In this document: one piece after another, positions 1-9,284 of the stretch | How the letters are laid out: each line of letters opens with the position of its first letter | Numbering within the stretch: the stretch's first letter is position 1 | Source of the DNA: Crossiella sp. CA-258035 | GTDB taxonomy: Bacteria > Actinomycetota > Actinomycetes > Mycobacteriales > Pseudonocardiaceae | Reading direction: 5' to 3' | DNA: 64,000 bases | Assembly (NCBI RefSeq): GCF_030064675.1 | Contig: NZ_CP116413.1 | Span: 4,434,001 to 4,498,000, forward strand | The notes under the pieces: model-generated | The model's input: only the letters and a program-made list of their open reading frames with translations | Database searches by the model: none | Told to the model about the DNA's origin: nothing | Program-made: the position numbers and the translations under genes

Positions 1-666
1 CCGCAGCTCGTCGAGGGTGTTCACCGACAGCGTGCGGATGTGTTCCACCGCCTCCCGCACGGTCGGATCGGGGGTGCTCACCGTGACCACCGCGGCCTGC
101 ACCGCGATCAGGCTGACCTGGTGGGAGACCACGTCGTGCATCTCGCGGGCCAGCTGGTTGCGTTCCTTGGTCAGGATCACCTGGGCGTCCAGCTGCCGCT
201 CGTGCTCCCTGGCCTCCTTGACCTCGGCCAGCCGCAGCGCCAGCTCACGCCGGGTGTGCAGGAACCGGCCGAGCAGGATCGGCGCGCCCGCCGTCATCGT
301 GGAGTAGATGATGTCCAGCACCAGGTCCGGGATCGGGATCGGCGCGCCGGGTTCGGAGAGCGGGAAGACCAGGCTGACCGCCGCGGCCAGTCCGCAGCCG
401 CCGAGCAGCCACCAGCTCCGGTGCCGGGCGGCCACCGTGTAGAGGGTGACGATCACCGGGATGATCGCGCCCAGCAGCACCACGGCAGGCAGTGCGACCG
501 CGAAGGCGGGCAGGGGCCAGCGGCGGCGCAGCACGAGCACCAGCACGGCGGCGGCGCCGAACGCGGCGGCCGTGCTGGACTCGGTGATCCCGGTGATGGC
601 CGCCTCGACCGCGGCGACCGCCAGCACGGCGGTGTCGGTCAGCCAGCGGGGCAGCCGCGGTGTCAC
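1..666 (-). CDS. NarL-type sensor histidine kinase, C-terminal part outside window
   Basis: Minus-strand reading from GTG 666 gives an N-terminal membrane region of several hydrophobic helices, then a HisKA_3 dimerisation segment with the motif EMHDVVSHQVS, in which the histidine after M is the predicted phosphoacceptor. The frame is still open at position 1, so the HATPase_c domain lies outside the window. The GTG start overlaps the stop of the upstream response regulator (GTGA), so the two are translationally coupled. Role: autophosphorylation in response to an unknown membrane signal and transfer to the partner regulator. The stimulus cannot be told from sequence. Confidence 0.85.
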   Translation of the reverse strand, partial: MTPRLPRWLTDTAVLAVAAVEAAITGITESSTAAAFGAAAVLVLVLRRRWPLPAFAVALPAVVLLGAIIPVIVTLYTVAARHRSWWLLGGCGLAAAVSLVFPLSEPGAPIPIPDLVLDIIYSTMTAGAPILLGRFLHTRRELALRLAEVKEAREHERQLDAQVILTKERNQLAREMHDVVSHQVSLIAVQAAVVTVSTPDPTVREAVEHIRTLSVNTLDELR

Positions 667-1322
667 GGTCCGCGCTCCCCGTCGGCGAGCAGTCCGGCGC
701 GCTCGGCGACCAGCGCCGCCTGCACCCTGCTGCCCACCCGCAGCTTGGTCAGGATGGCGCTGACGTGGTCCTTCACCGTGCCGACGCTGACGTGGATCCT
801 GGCGCCGATCTCGGTGTTGGACAGTCCCTCCGCGATCAGCACGAGCACTCCGCGCTCCCGCTCGGTGAGCTGTCCGGCGCGCGCCACGGCCTCGCCGTCC
901 GCGCCGCCACCGAGGTGGCCCTCCACCACCGTGCGGCTGACCTTCGAGGAGAGCACCACCCCGCCCGCGGCCAGGGTGCGCACCATCTGGGCGAGCTGAG
1001 CGGGCGCGGTGTCCTTGAGGATGAAGCCGGCCGCGCCCGAGCGCAGCGCCGTGACGATGTACTCGTCGGAGTCGAACGTGGTCAGCATGGCGACCACGGG
1101 CGGGGGTTTGAGGCCCTGGAGCTGGCGGAGCACGGTGAGCCCGTCCATGTCGGCCATCCGGATGTCCAGCAGCACCACGTCGGGCCGGTGCAGGCCCACC
1201 GCGCGCACCGCCTGCTCGCCGGTGGAGGTGGCGACGACCTCGATGTCCCCGGCCGCCTGGAGGATGAGCCGGAAGCCGGAGCGCACCAGCTCCTCGTCGT
1301 CCACGACGACCACCCGAATCAT
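663..1322 (-). CDS. NarL/LuxR-family response regulator
   Basis: 219 aa. Receiver domain at residues 3-120: acidic pair D8/D9, phosphoacceptor D53 in VVLLDIRM and a conserved LKD lysine. It is followed by a LuxR C-terminal helix-turn-helix at about 150-210 (LTERERGVLVLIAEGLSNTEIG). The ATG at 1322 is preceded by AAAGGAG. It is the first gene of a two-gene operon with the downstream kinase, which starts within its stop codon. Target genes are unknown; the domain order is the classic NarL one, so the family call is secure. Confidence 0.93.
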   Translation of the reverse strand: MIRVVVVDDEELVRSGFRLILQAAGDIEVVATSTGEQAVRAVGLHRPDVVLLDIRMADMDGLTVLRQLQGLKPPPVVAMLTTFDSDEYIVTALRSGAAGFILKDTAPAQLAQMVRTLAAGGVVLSSKVSRTVVEGHLGGGADGEAVARAGQLTERERGVLVLIAEGLSNTEIGARIHVSVGTVKDHVSAILTKLRVGSRVQAALVAERAGLLADGERGP

Positions 1323-1459
1323 GCCACGCTCCTTTGTGGATCCTGTGTCCGTCCAGTGTGGTCACCACCGGCCTCCGGCGGCCACCCGGGGCCGGACCAG
1401 GGCGGCGCGGCAGGCGAGTTTCGGGGGAGGGGCCCGCCCGCCGCGCCGGTTCTCGGGGG

Positions 1460-1729
1460 CTAGCCCTGTCTGCGGCCGTAGGTGCCCGCCAGCAGGCTCA
1501 CGCCACCGGCGGCGAGCCCGATCTGGATGATCAGCTCGATCCAGTCGATGCCCCTGGTGTCGCCGACGCCGAGCGCGTTGGCGATGACCGTGCCGAGCAG
1601 CGCCGCGCCGATGCCGATGAGCACGGTCAGCCAGATCGGGATGCGCTGCCTGCCGGGCACGACCAGCCTGCCCAGCGCGCCGATGAGCAGGCCGACGATG
1701 AGTGCGCTGACAATTCCGGAAATGGCCAT
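1460..1729 (-). CDS. GlsB/YeaQ/YmgE-family (transglycosylase-associated) membrane protein
   Basis: 89 aa with three hydrophobic segments (about residues 2-22, 32-52 and 65-83) and glycine-rich helices. A short basic turn with GRQR follows helix 1, as in the GlsB/YeaQ/YmgE stress-associated family. A good Shine-Dalgarno (AAGGAG) precedes ATG 1729. It lies 26 bp downstream of the Spo0M gene on the same strand, so the two are probably co-transcribed. Family members are small inner-membrane stress proteins; no enzymatic activity is established. Confidence 0.88.
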   Translation of the reverse strand: MAISGIVSALIVGLLIGALGRLVVPGRQRIPIWLTVLIGIGAALLGTVIANALGVGDTRGIDWIELIIQIGLAAGGVSLLAGTYGRRQG

Positions 1730-1755
1730 GGTCGCTCCTTATGTGGTCAGTTGGG

Positions 1756-2745
1756 TCACTCGTCGTCGCCGAACATCTCCTCGGCGACCTCGCCGAGCAC
1801 CACGCCGCCGACCACACCGGCCGCACCGGCGGCGAGCATGCCGCCCATGCCCGGCCCGCGCTGCTGCTGGCCGGGGTGGTCATATCCCTGGTGAGCGCCG
1901 TAACCGGGCTGGCCGTAACCGGGCTGGCTGCCGAAGGCCGGGTTGTGGCCGCCGTGCCCACCGCCGAAGGCCGGGTTCACCTGGCGGCGCTCGGCGGCCT
2001 GGGCGAGCCACCCGGAGATCAGCGAGGCCCAGTCGGTGACCTGCGCTTCCTGGTGCGAGAGCCGGAACTGGCCGAAGGTGTCGCCGCCGGGGGAGAACAT
2101 GCCGCCGCGCCGGTCGGCGGCCAGCAGGACGCACAGCTCGTGCGGACCGGCCACGAAGGTCAGCTCGACCTCCTCGACCCGGCCCGCGTACTGGGCGGGG
2201 CAGGCGAACCGGAGCGCCTGGCGGAAGCCCAGCTCCTGGGCCACGCCGGGCGCCCGGCCCGCTACGACGCCGGTGCCGCGGAAGGAGAACCCGAGCTGCC
2301 CGAAGGCGTCCAGCACCTTGTTCTGCGCGGGCAGCGGGCCGACCTGCACCGGGTCGAGGTCACCCTTGTCCGGCGCGCCCGCGATCACCAGCTCGGTGCG
2401 CACCCCCACCGCCATCCGCGGCAGCGGCGAGCCGCCGACCGCGGTGATCGGCGTCTCCCAGGGCAGCGGCAGCTGGAACGGGATGGCGACCAGCTCACCC
2501 GCGGGCACGCGCACGCCCTGCTGCACCACCAGCCGGGAGAACTCGGCGGTGCCGCCGTCCCCGTGCTCGCCCTCGGCCTCGATCACCAGTGACAGCACCA
2601 CCTGGCCGATCTCGGTGTCGGCGGAGCCGCCCTGGACGCGCACCTGCCCGGTCAGCGCCTGTCCGGGCACGGCGTACGGGGAGTCCAGCACGGTGTCGAC
2701 GGAGGGGCCACCGATACCGAAGGCGCTCAGCATCCGGTTGAACAT
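1756..2745 (-). CDS. Spo0M-like sporulation-control protein (arrestin fold)
   Basis: 329 aa. Residues 1-250 match the SpoOM family: N-terminal MFNRMLSAFGIG, a two-lobe arrestin-like beta-sandwich and the typical segment LRFACP...VEEVELTF. The tail from about residue 260 is Gly/Tyr/Pro-rich with short imperfect repeats (PGYGQPGYG). A hydrophobic Gly/Ala stretch and an acidic C-terminus follow. AAGGAG precedes ATG 2745. In Bacillus, Spo0M modulates sporulation; in actinomycetes the role is unclear. It is divergent from the ABC exporter gene across a 308-bp gap. Confidence 0.88.
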   Translation of the reverse strand: MFNRMLSAFGIGGPSVDTVLDSPYAVPGQALTGQVRVQGGSADTEIGQVVLSLVIEAEGEHGDGGTAEFSRLVVQQGVRVPAGELVAIPFQLPLPWETPITAVGGSPLPRMAVGVRTELVIAGAPDKGDLDPVQVGPLPAQNKVLDAFGQLGFSFRGTGVVAGRAPGVAQELGFRQALRFACPAQYAGRVEEVELTFVAGPHELCVLLAADRRGGMFSPGGDTFGQFRLSHQEAQVTDWASLISGWLAQAAERRQVNPAFGGGHGGHNPAFGSQPGYGQPGYGAHQGYDHPGQQQRGPGMGGMLAAGAAGVVGGVVLGEVAEEMFGDDE

Positions 2746-3053
2746 GAACAGTCTCCTTCAGGAAGTGTGGAACGGCGCTGACTTCGGTTTCCCGTTGGTG
2801 CGCATCGCCTGTCTCATGTGGACCAGCCTGCGCCGGCGGCACCGGCCGGCAACATCTGTCAGGCGTCCGGAACAACCCCCTGACTGGCTGGATGGCACCC
2901 CGCCAGGTGGCTGGTCAGCGCGCGCCGCCGGGGAAACTCGGTGCCGTCGCAGGGCTTCGCTCGGTAGTCTCCACCGCCGTCGGCGTCGTCGGTGTCGATC
3001 GATCGCATGTGGACTATCCAATGTAGACAGTCGTAGAAGGAAGGAAGCTGGAC
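2746..3053. promoter_or_regulatory. Intergenic region between divergent Spo0M and ABC exporter genes
   Basis: 308 bp without a convincing gene; promoters for both neighbours must lie here. Near the exporter end an imperfect dyad, TGTGGAC and GTAGACA separated by 8 bp (3008-3029), lies about 25 bp before ATG 3054. The same stretch can be read as a direct repeat ATGT(G/A)GAC with 14-bp period. It is a plausible regulator-binding or promoter site. A purine-rich ribosome-binding site (GAAGGAAGGAAG) follows. Confidence 0.4.
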
Positions 3054-4883
3054 ATGACCGTCGGGCATTCCTCGTGGCGCGATGTCGCGGACGCGGAGGA
3101 TTCCGGGTCGATCGGTGATCCGGTGCGGGTGGACGGTCGCCGGATCTGGCGGCTGTTCGCGCCCTACCGGTGGCGGCTGGCCAGTGTGATGGGGCTGATC
3201 GCGTTCACCTCGGTGGTGGGGATCCTGACCCCGTTCATCGTCAAGGCGATCGTGGACGAGGCGCTGCCGAACAAGGACCTCCAGCTGTTGTTCGTCTTCG
3301 TCGGCGGGCTGATCGCGATCGCGGCCGTGGAGGCGGTGGTGAGTGTCGTGCAGACGCTCATCGTGTCGCGGGTCGGCCAGGCCGTCATGCACGATCTGCG
3401 CATCGGCGTCTACGGCCACCTGCAACGGATGTCGCTGCGGTTCTTCACCGGCACCCGCACCGGCGAGGTGCAGTCGCGCATCTCCCAGGACATCGGCGGC
3501 ATGCAGTCCTTCGTGACCAACACCGCGGTGGACCTGACCCGCAGCGCGGCGGTGGTCTGCGTCTCGGTGGTCGCGATGCTGGTCCTGGACTGGCGGCTGG
3601 CGCTGTTCTCCTTCCTCGCCCTGCCGTTCTCCATCTGGGTGAACGGGCGGGTCGGCGCGCTGCGCGAGCGGGTGACCACCCGGCAGCAGGAACGGCTCGC
3701 CGACATGCAGTCCCTGGTCCAGGAGTCGCTGTCGGTCTCCGGCATCGTGCTGAGCAAGACCATGGGCCGCTCCCGGCGGATGGTCGAGCGGTTCACCGGC
3801 ACCTCCCGGGACGTGGCCGGTCTGGAGGTCCGCTCGCACACCGCGGGGCAGTGGGAGTACTCGGTGGTCACGCTGCTGATCTCGGCCATGCCCGCGCTGA
3901 CCTACCTGCTGGGCGGTTTCCTGATGGGCGACACGCCGTCGATCACCATCGGCACCCTGGTCGCGATGATCGCTCTGCAGGAGACGTTGACCTGGCCGCT
4001 GGAGGAGATCCTGCGCTCCACCGTGGAGTTCCGGACCGCGCGGGCGCACTTCGCCCGGATCTTCGACTACCAGGACCGCGAGGTCGACATCGTCGAGCGC
4101 GCCGACCCGGTGATCCGCGCCCCGGCCGACATCCGCGGCGACGTCCGGTTCCACCAGGTCTCCTTCCGCTACGCCGGCGCGCCGGAGCCGACCTTGCGGC
4201 GGATCGACCTGGACATCCGCGCGGGCACGAAGGTGGCCGTGGTCGGCGGGACCGGTTCGGGGAAGACGACCCTCGGCTACCTGGTCGCACGGCTCTACGA
4301 CGTGGACTCCGGAGCGGTCACCATCGACGGCATCGACGTGCGCGACCTGAGCTTCACCGCACTGGCCGGGATGCTCGGGGTGGTCACGCAGGAGCCCTAC
4401 CTGCTGCACGCCTCGGTGGCGGACAACCTGCGGTTCGGCAAGGAGGACGCCACGGACGCCGAGCTGGTCGAAGCGGCCAGGATCGCGCAGATCCACGAGC
4501 TGATCGCCAGCCAGCCCGACGGCTACGACACCGTGGTCGGCGAGCGGGGGTTCCGGTTCTCCGGCGGCGAGAAGCAGCGCATCGCCCTGGCCCGGACCAT
4601 CCTGCGCAACCCGCCGATCCTGCTGCTGGACGAGGCGACCAGCGCGCTGGACACGCGCACCGAACGCGCGATCACCGAGGCCCTGGACAAGATCATGGCC
4701 GACCGCACGGTGATCACGATCGCGCACCGCCTCTCCACCGTGCGCGGGGCCGACCAGATCATCGTGCTGGACCGGGGGGAGATCGTCGAGCGCGGCACCC
4801 ACGAGGAGCTGGTGGCCCGCAACGGCCACTACGCCGAACTCGTGACCGGGAGCGCTCCCGCACCGGCCTCGTGCGGTGACTAG
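3054..4883 (+). CDS. ABC exporter, fused permease and ATPase (half-transporter)
   Basis: 609 aa. ABC transmembrane type-1 domain at about residues 35-320 with six membrane helices. Nucleotide-binding domain at about 360-590: Walker A GGTGSGKTT (about 397-405), signature FSGGE instead of the usual LSGGE, Walker B ILLLDEATSALD and H-loop IAHRLST. It is a homodimeric or heterodimeric multidrug/lipid exporter of the MsbA/LmrA type with no partner half-transporter adjacent. The ATG at 3054 follows a purine-rich ribosome-binding site. The substrate is unknown. Only 9 bp separate it from the downstream kinase gene, so co-transcription is likely. Confidence 0.92.
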   Translation: MTVGHSSWRDVADAEDSGSIGDPVRVDGRRIWRLFAPYRWRLASVMGLIAFTSVVGILTPFIVKAIVDEALPNKDLQLLFVFVGGLIAIAAVEAVVSVVQTLIVSRVGQAVMHDLRIGVYGHLQRMSLRFFTGTRTGEVQSRISQDIGGMQSFVTNTAVDLTRSAAVVCVSVVAMLVLDWRLALFSFLALPFSIWVNGRVGALRERVTTRQQERLADMQSLVQESLSVSGIVLSKTMGRSRRMVERFTGTSRDVAGLEVRSHTAGQWEYSVVTLLISAMPALTYLLGGFLMGDTPSITIGTLVAMIALQETLTWPLEEILRSTVEFRTARAHFARIFDYQDREVDIVERADPVIRAPADIRGDVRFHQVSFRYAGAPEPTLRRIDLDIRAGTKVAVVGGTGSGKTTLGYLVARLYDVDSGAVTIDGIDVRDLSFTALAGMLGVVTQEPYLLHASVADNLRFGKEDATDAELVEAARIAQIHELIASQPDGYDTVVGERGFRFSGGEKQRIALARTILRNPPILLLDEATSALDTRTERAITEALDKIMADRTVITIAHRLSTVRGADQIIVLDRGEIVERGTHEELVARNGHYAELVTGSAPAPASCGD

Positions 4884-4892
4884 ACTCCGCCC

Positions 4893-6650
4893 GTGCGCAT
4901 CGGGGACACCATCGCCGACCGGTACCGCCTCGATGAGGCCGTCGGCGAGGGCGGCATGGGGCAGGTGTGGCGGGCCACGGATCTCGAGCTGCGGCGGGAG
5001 GTGGCCCTCAAGCTGACCCGCACCGGCGACGGCGAGCAGACCCGGCGGGAGGCGCGGATCGGCGCCGGGGTGCACCACCCCAACGTGATCTCGGTGTTCG
5101 ACGTGGTGGTGGAGGGCGACCGGCGATGGCTGGTCACCGAGTACCTGCCCGCCCGCAGCCTGGCCGAGGTCTGCCGCACCGACGGACCGCTGGCGCCGGA
5201 GCGGGCGGCGCACGTCGGGGCGCAGCTGGCCGGCGCGCTGGCCGCCATGCACGCCAAGGGCATGGTGCACCGGGATGTCAAGCCCGCCAACATCCTGCTC
5301 GCCGAGGACGGCACGGCGAAGCTGACCGACCTGGGCATCGCCAGCTGGCACCAGGTCACCCAGACCGAGAGCGCGCTCAGCGGCGGCACGCCCGGCTACC
5401 TGGCGCCCGAGGTGCTCACCGGGCACCGGGCCACCCCGGCCTCCGACGTCTACGCCCTCGGCGTGACCCTCTCCGTCGCGGTGGAGGGCCACCCGCGGAC
5501 CGACCGGCGGCTGACCCAGGCACTGGCCGCGATGACCGACGACCTCCCGGCCCGCCGCCCCAGCGCGACCAAGGCCGCCCGGCTGCTCGGCGGCATCGAC
5601 GCGCGCAGGCCCGCGCGGCGTGCCGTGCTGGCCACCGCGCTCGGCCTGGTCGCGGCCGTGGTCGCCGCCGCCGTCATCTTCTGGCCCGAGGCGCGGCCCC
5701 AGCCCGGCAACGCGCTCACCGGGTCCAGCGCCCCGGCCGTGCCGGGCAACGGCCAGGCCTCGCTGCTGTTCGGCCTGGGCGACCAGATCAACTCCGCGCT
5801 CGCGGCCGAGCTGGTGCGCGAGACCCCGGTCCGGATGCTGACCACCAACTACCACAAGCCGAGCGACCTGCCGAAGTTCCAGGACTGGCGGGACACCCTG
5901 GTGGCCAACGCCTACGCCCAGGGCTACGCGCTGCACGTGATCGTCGCCGACTGGGGCTTCGAGGACCCCGAGGTGCCGGTCAACACCAAGTACGGGGTGG
6001 GCTGCGGGCGCGGCCATCCGCTCTCCGCCGACTTCCCCCGGCACATGCGCAGCCTCGCCCGCATCTTCGCCGGCCGGGCCGACGGGCCGCCGCTGTACGT
6101 CACGGTGTTCCAGGAGGTCAACAAGTTCGCCTGCATGAACGGGGTCTACGCCGACGAGCCCTCGACCACGGCGTACTACCGGGCGCTGATGGACCGGTAC
6201 CTGGAGGTCCGGAACATCATCCGGGAGGAGGCCCCCAACGCGCGGGTCGCGATGGGCTGGGACGCCTGGCAGGCCGAGGACGACCACCCGGCGACCGGCG
6301 GCGGGCCGTCGATGTTCGCGCACTTCGCCGAGGTGCTGCGCGCCTCGGACTACCAGGCCGTGCTGGCCAAGGACCCCGAGGGCAACGTGGCGACCATCCG
6401 GGAGTGCGTGCGCCGCCTCGGCGAGTACGGCCCGGTGATGGTCGCCGCCTACGGTCCCAGCGACACCCCTCGCGAGATCATGGAACGCGACGTCCGCGAG
6501 CTGCTCGCCGAGGAGTCGCTGGCCGAGCTGTCCCGGCACCGCCTGTTCGCCTGGAACTTCAACAACGGGCGCGTGCTGGCCGATGCGGGCCGGCCCGCGC
6601 TGGACTTCATCAAGGACGTGGTGCGCCGTCGCGGCCGGGAACCCCGGTGA
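4893..6650 (+). CDS. Membrane Ser/Thr protein kinase with extracellular glycosidase-like domain
   Basis: 585 aa from GTG 4893. Hanks-type kinase at residues 1-235: P-loop VGEGGMGQVW, lysine K40 in ALKLT, catalytic HRDVKP with D128, DLG (146-148) instead of DFG, and APE. A single transmembrane helix lies at about 244-264. The extracellular part (270-585) is not PASTA. It reads like a TIM-barrel glycosidase or endoglucanase-related fold (TVFQEVN, MGWDAWQ, AYGPSDTP, FAWNFNNGR). The GTG start gives the standard N-terminus GDTIADRYRLDEAVGEGG. The outer domain could bind a carbohydrate signal or still be enzymatic; that is inference. Nine bp downstream of the ABC exporter. Confidence 0.88.
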   Translation: MRIGDTIADRYRLDEAVGEGGMGQVWRATDLELRREVALKLTRTGDGEQTRREARIGAGVHHPNVISVFDVVVEGDRRWLVTEYLPARSLAEVCRTDGPLAPERAAHVGAQLAGALAAMHAKGMVHRDVKPANILLAEDGTAKLTDLGIASWHQVTQTESALSGGTPGYLAPEVLTGHRATPASDVYALGVTLSVAVEGHPRTDRRLTQALAAMTDDLPARRPSATKAARLLGGIDARRPARRAVLATALGLVAAVVAAAVIFWPEARPQPGNALTGSSAPAVPGNGQASLLFGLGDQINSALAAELVRETPVRMLTTNYHKPSDLPKFQDWRDTLVANAYAQGYALHVIVADWGFEDPEVPVNTKYGVGCGRGHPLSADFPRHMRSLARIFAGRADGPPLYVTVFQEVNKFACMNGVYADEPSTTAYYRALMDRYLEVRNIIREEAPNARVAMGWDAWQAEDDHPATGGGPSMFAHFAEVLRASDYQAVLAKDPEGNVATIRECVRRLGEYGPVMVAAYGPSDTPREIMERDVRELLAEESLAELSRHRLFAWNFNNGRVLADAGRPALDFIKDVVRRRGREPR

Positions 6651-6663
6651 CCCGGACGGCTCG

Positions 6664-7530
6664 TCATCGCTCGACCGGGGCGGACGCCGCCCAGCTGGCG
6701 AGCAGGTTCATCGCCCGCCGGGACGGTGACCCGTCTTCCGTGGTGTAGACGAACAGGGTGGTGTCCGGGTCGCCGGGCAGTGTGAGGGTCTCGTACTCGA
6801 CGGTCAGGTCCCCGACGAGCGGGTGGCGCAGCCGTTTCGAGCCGTGCGTGCGCTGGTGCACCCGGTGCTGTTCCCACCACTGGCCGAACTCGCGGCTGTG
6901 CTCGCGGAGCTCGGCGACCAGTTCGACGGTGGCCCGGTCCCCGGGGTCGCGGCCGACCTCGAACCGCAGGCTCTCCACCGCGGCCCTGGCCTGGTCCGGC
7001 CAGTCCACGAACAGCGATCGGGCGTCCTCGTCGAGGAACATCCAGCGGGCGTAGTTGCGCTGTGCCGCAGGCAGCCGGTCGAAGTCGGCGAACAGGGCCC
7101 TGGCCATCCGGTTGGCGGCCAGGATGTCGGTGCGGCGGCCCAGGATCAGCGCGGGCTCGCCGTCCAGGGCGTCGAGTAGCTGGTAGAGCCCGGGGCGGAC
7201 CCGCTGCACGCTCCGGGCTGACTGGCGAACCGGCTTCGCGGTCAGCCCGATGAGGTCTGCCAGGTGGGCGCGCCCGGCGGCGTCCAACTCGAGCGCTCGG
7301 CCGATCGCCGCCACCACCGCCGCGGACGGCACGATGCGCCGCCCCTGCTCCAGCCGGGCGTAGTAGTCGGCGGACACCCCGGCCAGCCGCGCGACCTCCT
7401 CGCGGCGCAGACCAGGCACCCGGCGCACCCGTCCATCCGGCGGCAGACCCGCCCGTGCCGGGTCGACCTGGGCGCGGGCGCGCCGCAGGAAATCGGCGAG
7501 TTCGCGGTTGCTGTCGGCCACACGCCCCAT
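6664..7530 (-). CDS. XRE-family regulator with MmyB-like ligand-binding domain
   Basis: 288 aa from ATG 7530. N-terminal helix-turn-helix (about residues 30-85) with the signature LRREEVARLAGVSADYYARLEQGR typical of actinobacterial MmyB-type regulators. The MmyB-like domain (about 110-285) includes ILAANRMARALFADF and the Trp/His-rich QWWEQHRV segment. These domains are thought to sense small lipophilic or fatty-acid-like ligands. It is convergent with the upstream kinase gene (13 bp) and divergent from the DJ-1/PfpI gene, which it may control. Confidence 0.9.
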   Translation of the reverse strand: MGRVADSNRELADFLRRARAQVDPARAGLPPDGRVRRVPGLRREEVARLAGVSADYYARLEQGRRIVPSAAVVAAIGRALELDAAGRAHLADLIGLTAKPVRQSARSVQRVRPGLYQLLDALDGEPALILGRRTDILAANRMARALFADFDRLPAAQRNYARWMFLDEDARSLFVDWPDQARAAVESLRFEVGRDPGDRATVELVAELREHSREFGQWWEQHRVHQRTHGSKRLRHPLVGDLTVEYETLTLPGDPDTTLFVYTTEDGSPSRRAMNLLASWAASAPVER

Positions 7531-7647
7531 TCTCCCGGACAGCGCTCCCGCGTGCCTGGCCCTGTGCGTCCTAGGCAGCCGGGTCCGAGGTCCCGCAGGG
7601 CGCGAGATGAGCGCCTGCACGGGATTCCGCCCCGGCAGGCTTGAGCC

Positions 7648-8352
7648 ATGAGCAAGATCCTGATCGTCATGTCCGCCGCCGACACGTGGGCGCGCACCGA
7701 CGGCACGTCGTACCCGACCGGCTACTGGGCCGAGGAGCTGGCCGCGCCGCACGAGAAGTTCGTCGAGGCCGGTCACACCGTCGACTTCGCCTCTCCCGGC
7801 GGCGTGTCGCAGCCGCTCGACGAGCACAGCGCCAACCCGGAGATCGCCGGCCCGGACTGCGCCCGGTACGTCAGCTACGCCGAGCAGGTGCTGAGCGCGT
7901 TCGGCCCGCCGCGCAAGCTCAGCGAGGTCGACCTCAACGACTACGCCGCGGTGGTGCTGCCCGGCGGCCACGGCCCGGTGGTCGACCTCTGCCAGGACGC
8001 CGACCTCGGCCGCCTGCTCACCGAGGCGGACGCCGCCGGGAAGCTCATCGGCGCGGTCTGCCACGGTCCGGCCGGTTTGCTCTCCGCGGTGGACGAGGAA
8101 GGCAGGTGGCTGTTCGCCGGCCGGGAGATGGCGGCGTTCACCGATGAGGAGGAGCAGCTGTTCGGCACGGCCGAGGGAGCGCCGTGGCTGCTCGCCAGCA
8201 GGCTGCGCGAGCTGGGGGCCGAGCACGCCGGGGGACCCGCCTACCAGCCCTTCACCGTTCGGGACCGGAACCTGTTCACCGGCCAGAACCCGGCCTCCAG
8301 CGCTCCGATGGCCGAGGCCATGATCGCCGCCCTCCGCCAGCCGGCGCGATAG
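7648..8352 (+). CDS. DJ-1/PfpI-family protein (type 1 glutamine amidotransferase-like)
   Basis: 234 aa. DJ-1/PfpI fold with the nucleophile elbow AVCHGPAGLL (Cys near residue 136) and VVLPGGHGP providing the oxyanion region. The conserved early acid is in the GYWAEEL segment, as in Hsp31-like class III members (YbbN/HchA-like chaperones and glyoxalases). It is probably a cytosolic stress-response glyoxalase, chaperone or deglycase; the exact substrate is unknown. It is divergent from the XRE regulator and convergent with the LysR gene (6-bp gap). Confidence 0.9.
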   Translation: MSKILIVMSAADTWARTDGTSYPTGYWAEELAAPHEKFVEAGHTVDFASPGGVSQPLDEHSANPEIAGPDCARYVSYAEQVLSAFGPPRKLSEVDLNDYAAVVLPGGHGPVVDLCQDADLGRLLTEADAAGKLIGAVCHGPAGLLSAVDEEGRWLFAGREMAAFTDEEEQLFGTAEGAPWLLASRLRELGAEHAGGPAYQPFTVRDRNLFTGQNPASSAPMAEAMIAALRQPAR

Positions 8353-8358
8353 CCGCCG

Positions 8359-9243
8359 TCAAGCGGGTTCGGCGATCCTGCCGGCGACCTCCACGGCGAT
8401 CTCGATCGCCCGAGCCGCGAGCGGGGAGTGGGTGCGGTTCGCCTGCCACAGCAGGAAGATCTCGCGCGGTGGCAGTCCCGGCTCGAGCTCGTGCACGCGC
8501 AGCGACCGGTCGGCGCCGCCGAGGGCGAGTCGCGGCAGGATCGCCGAACCCAGGCCGGCGCGCACCATCGACAGCACGGTTTCGTTGCCCGCGGTGCGGA
8601 ACACGATCCGCGGCGCGACGCCGTGGCGGGCCAGCGCCTGTTCCATCCGGGCCTGGTCGCAGACCGGCGGGTGCGCGACCATCGGCGCGCCGTCGAGCTG
8701 GGCCAGCCGCACCGGGCCGTCGGGGAAGGTGCCGCGGCGGGCCACCAGCAGGTAGGGATCGTCGAGCAGTTTGCGGTGTTCGACCTCGCCGTCCACGCGG
8801 CTGTCGAAGAACATCAGGTCGAGCTCGTGCACCGGTGGCCGGTCGGTCTCCTCCTCGAACAGCCTGATGTCGCAGCCGGGATGCTCCTTCCGGAGCCCGC
8901 GCACCACCGGCGGCAGGATCACGTTGGACACGCTCTGGAAGGTGCCGATGTCGACCCGGCCGTCACCGGCCTTGAACCGGTCGACGGCCGCGGCCAGCCC
9001 CTGGGCCTTGGCCAGCAGTTCGCGACCGTGGGCCAGCACGACCGTGCCGAGCGGGGTGATCCGCACCGGCTTCGGTCCGCCCGGCCGGTCGAACACCGGG
9101 CCCCCAACGGCTTTCTCCAGGGCCGCGATCTGCTGGCTCACCGTCGACTGGGTGTACCCGAGCCGTGCGGCCGCCCGCCCGAACGAGCCCTCGTCGGCCA
9201 CCGCGGCCATCGTGCCCAGGTGCCGCAGTTCCACGTCGGACAT
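8359..9243 (-). CDS. LysR-family transcriptional regulator
   Basis: 294 aa. N-terminal winged helix-turn-helix (residues 5-65: LGTMAAVADEGSFGRAAARLG, TQSTVSQQIAALEKAVG), then a periplasmic-binding-like effector domain to about 290. It is divergent from the hydrolase-methyltransferase fusion gene across 85 bp. In LysR biology this arrangement usually means the regulator controls the neighbour. A dyad lies in the gap. Confidence 0.92.
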   Translation of the reverse strand: MSDVELRHLGTMAAVADEGSFGRAAARLGYTQSTVSQQIAALEKAVGGPVFDRPGGPKPVRITPLGTVVLAHGRELLAKAQGLAAAVDRFKAGDGRVDIGTFQSVSNVILPPVVRGLRKEHPGCDIRLFEEETDRPPVHELDLMFFDSRVDGEVEHRKLLDDPYLLVARRGTFPDGPVRLAQLDGAPMVAHPPVCDQARMEQALARHGVAPRIVFRTAGNETVLSMVRAGLGSAILPRLALGGADRSLRVHELEPGLPPREIFLLWQANRTHSPLAARAIEIAVEVAGRIAEPA

Positions 9244-9284
9244 GAGCCCACCCTAGCCAGGTACATCGCAGAGGGCGATTGATT

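Noticed and set aside
2859-6539. Long minus-strand open frame opposite the exporter and kinase genes (1226 codons)
   Set aside because: Its translation is a low-complexity, charged shadow; the plus strand encodes two clear conserved proteins across the same span. High GC creates long antisense frames.
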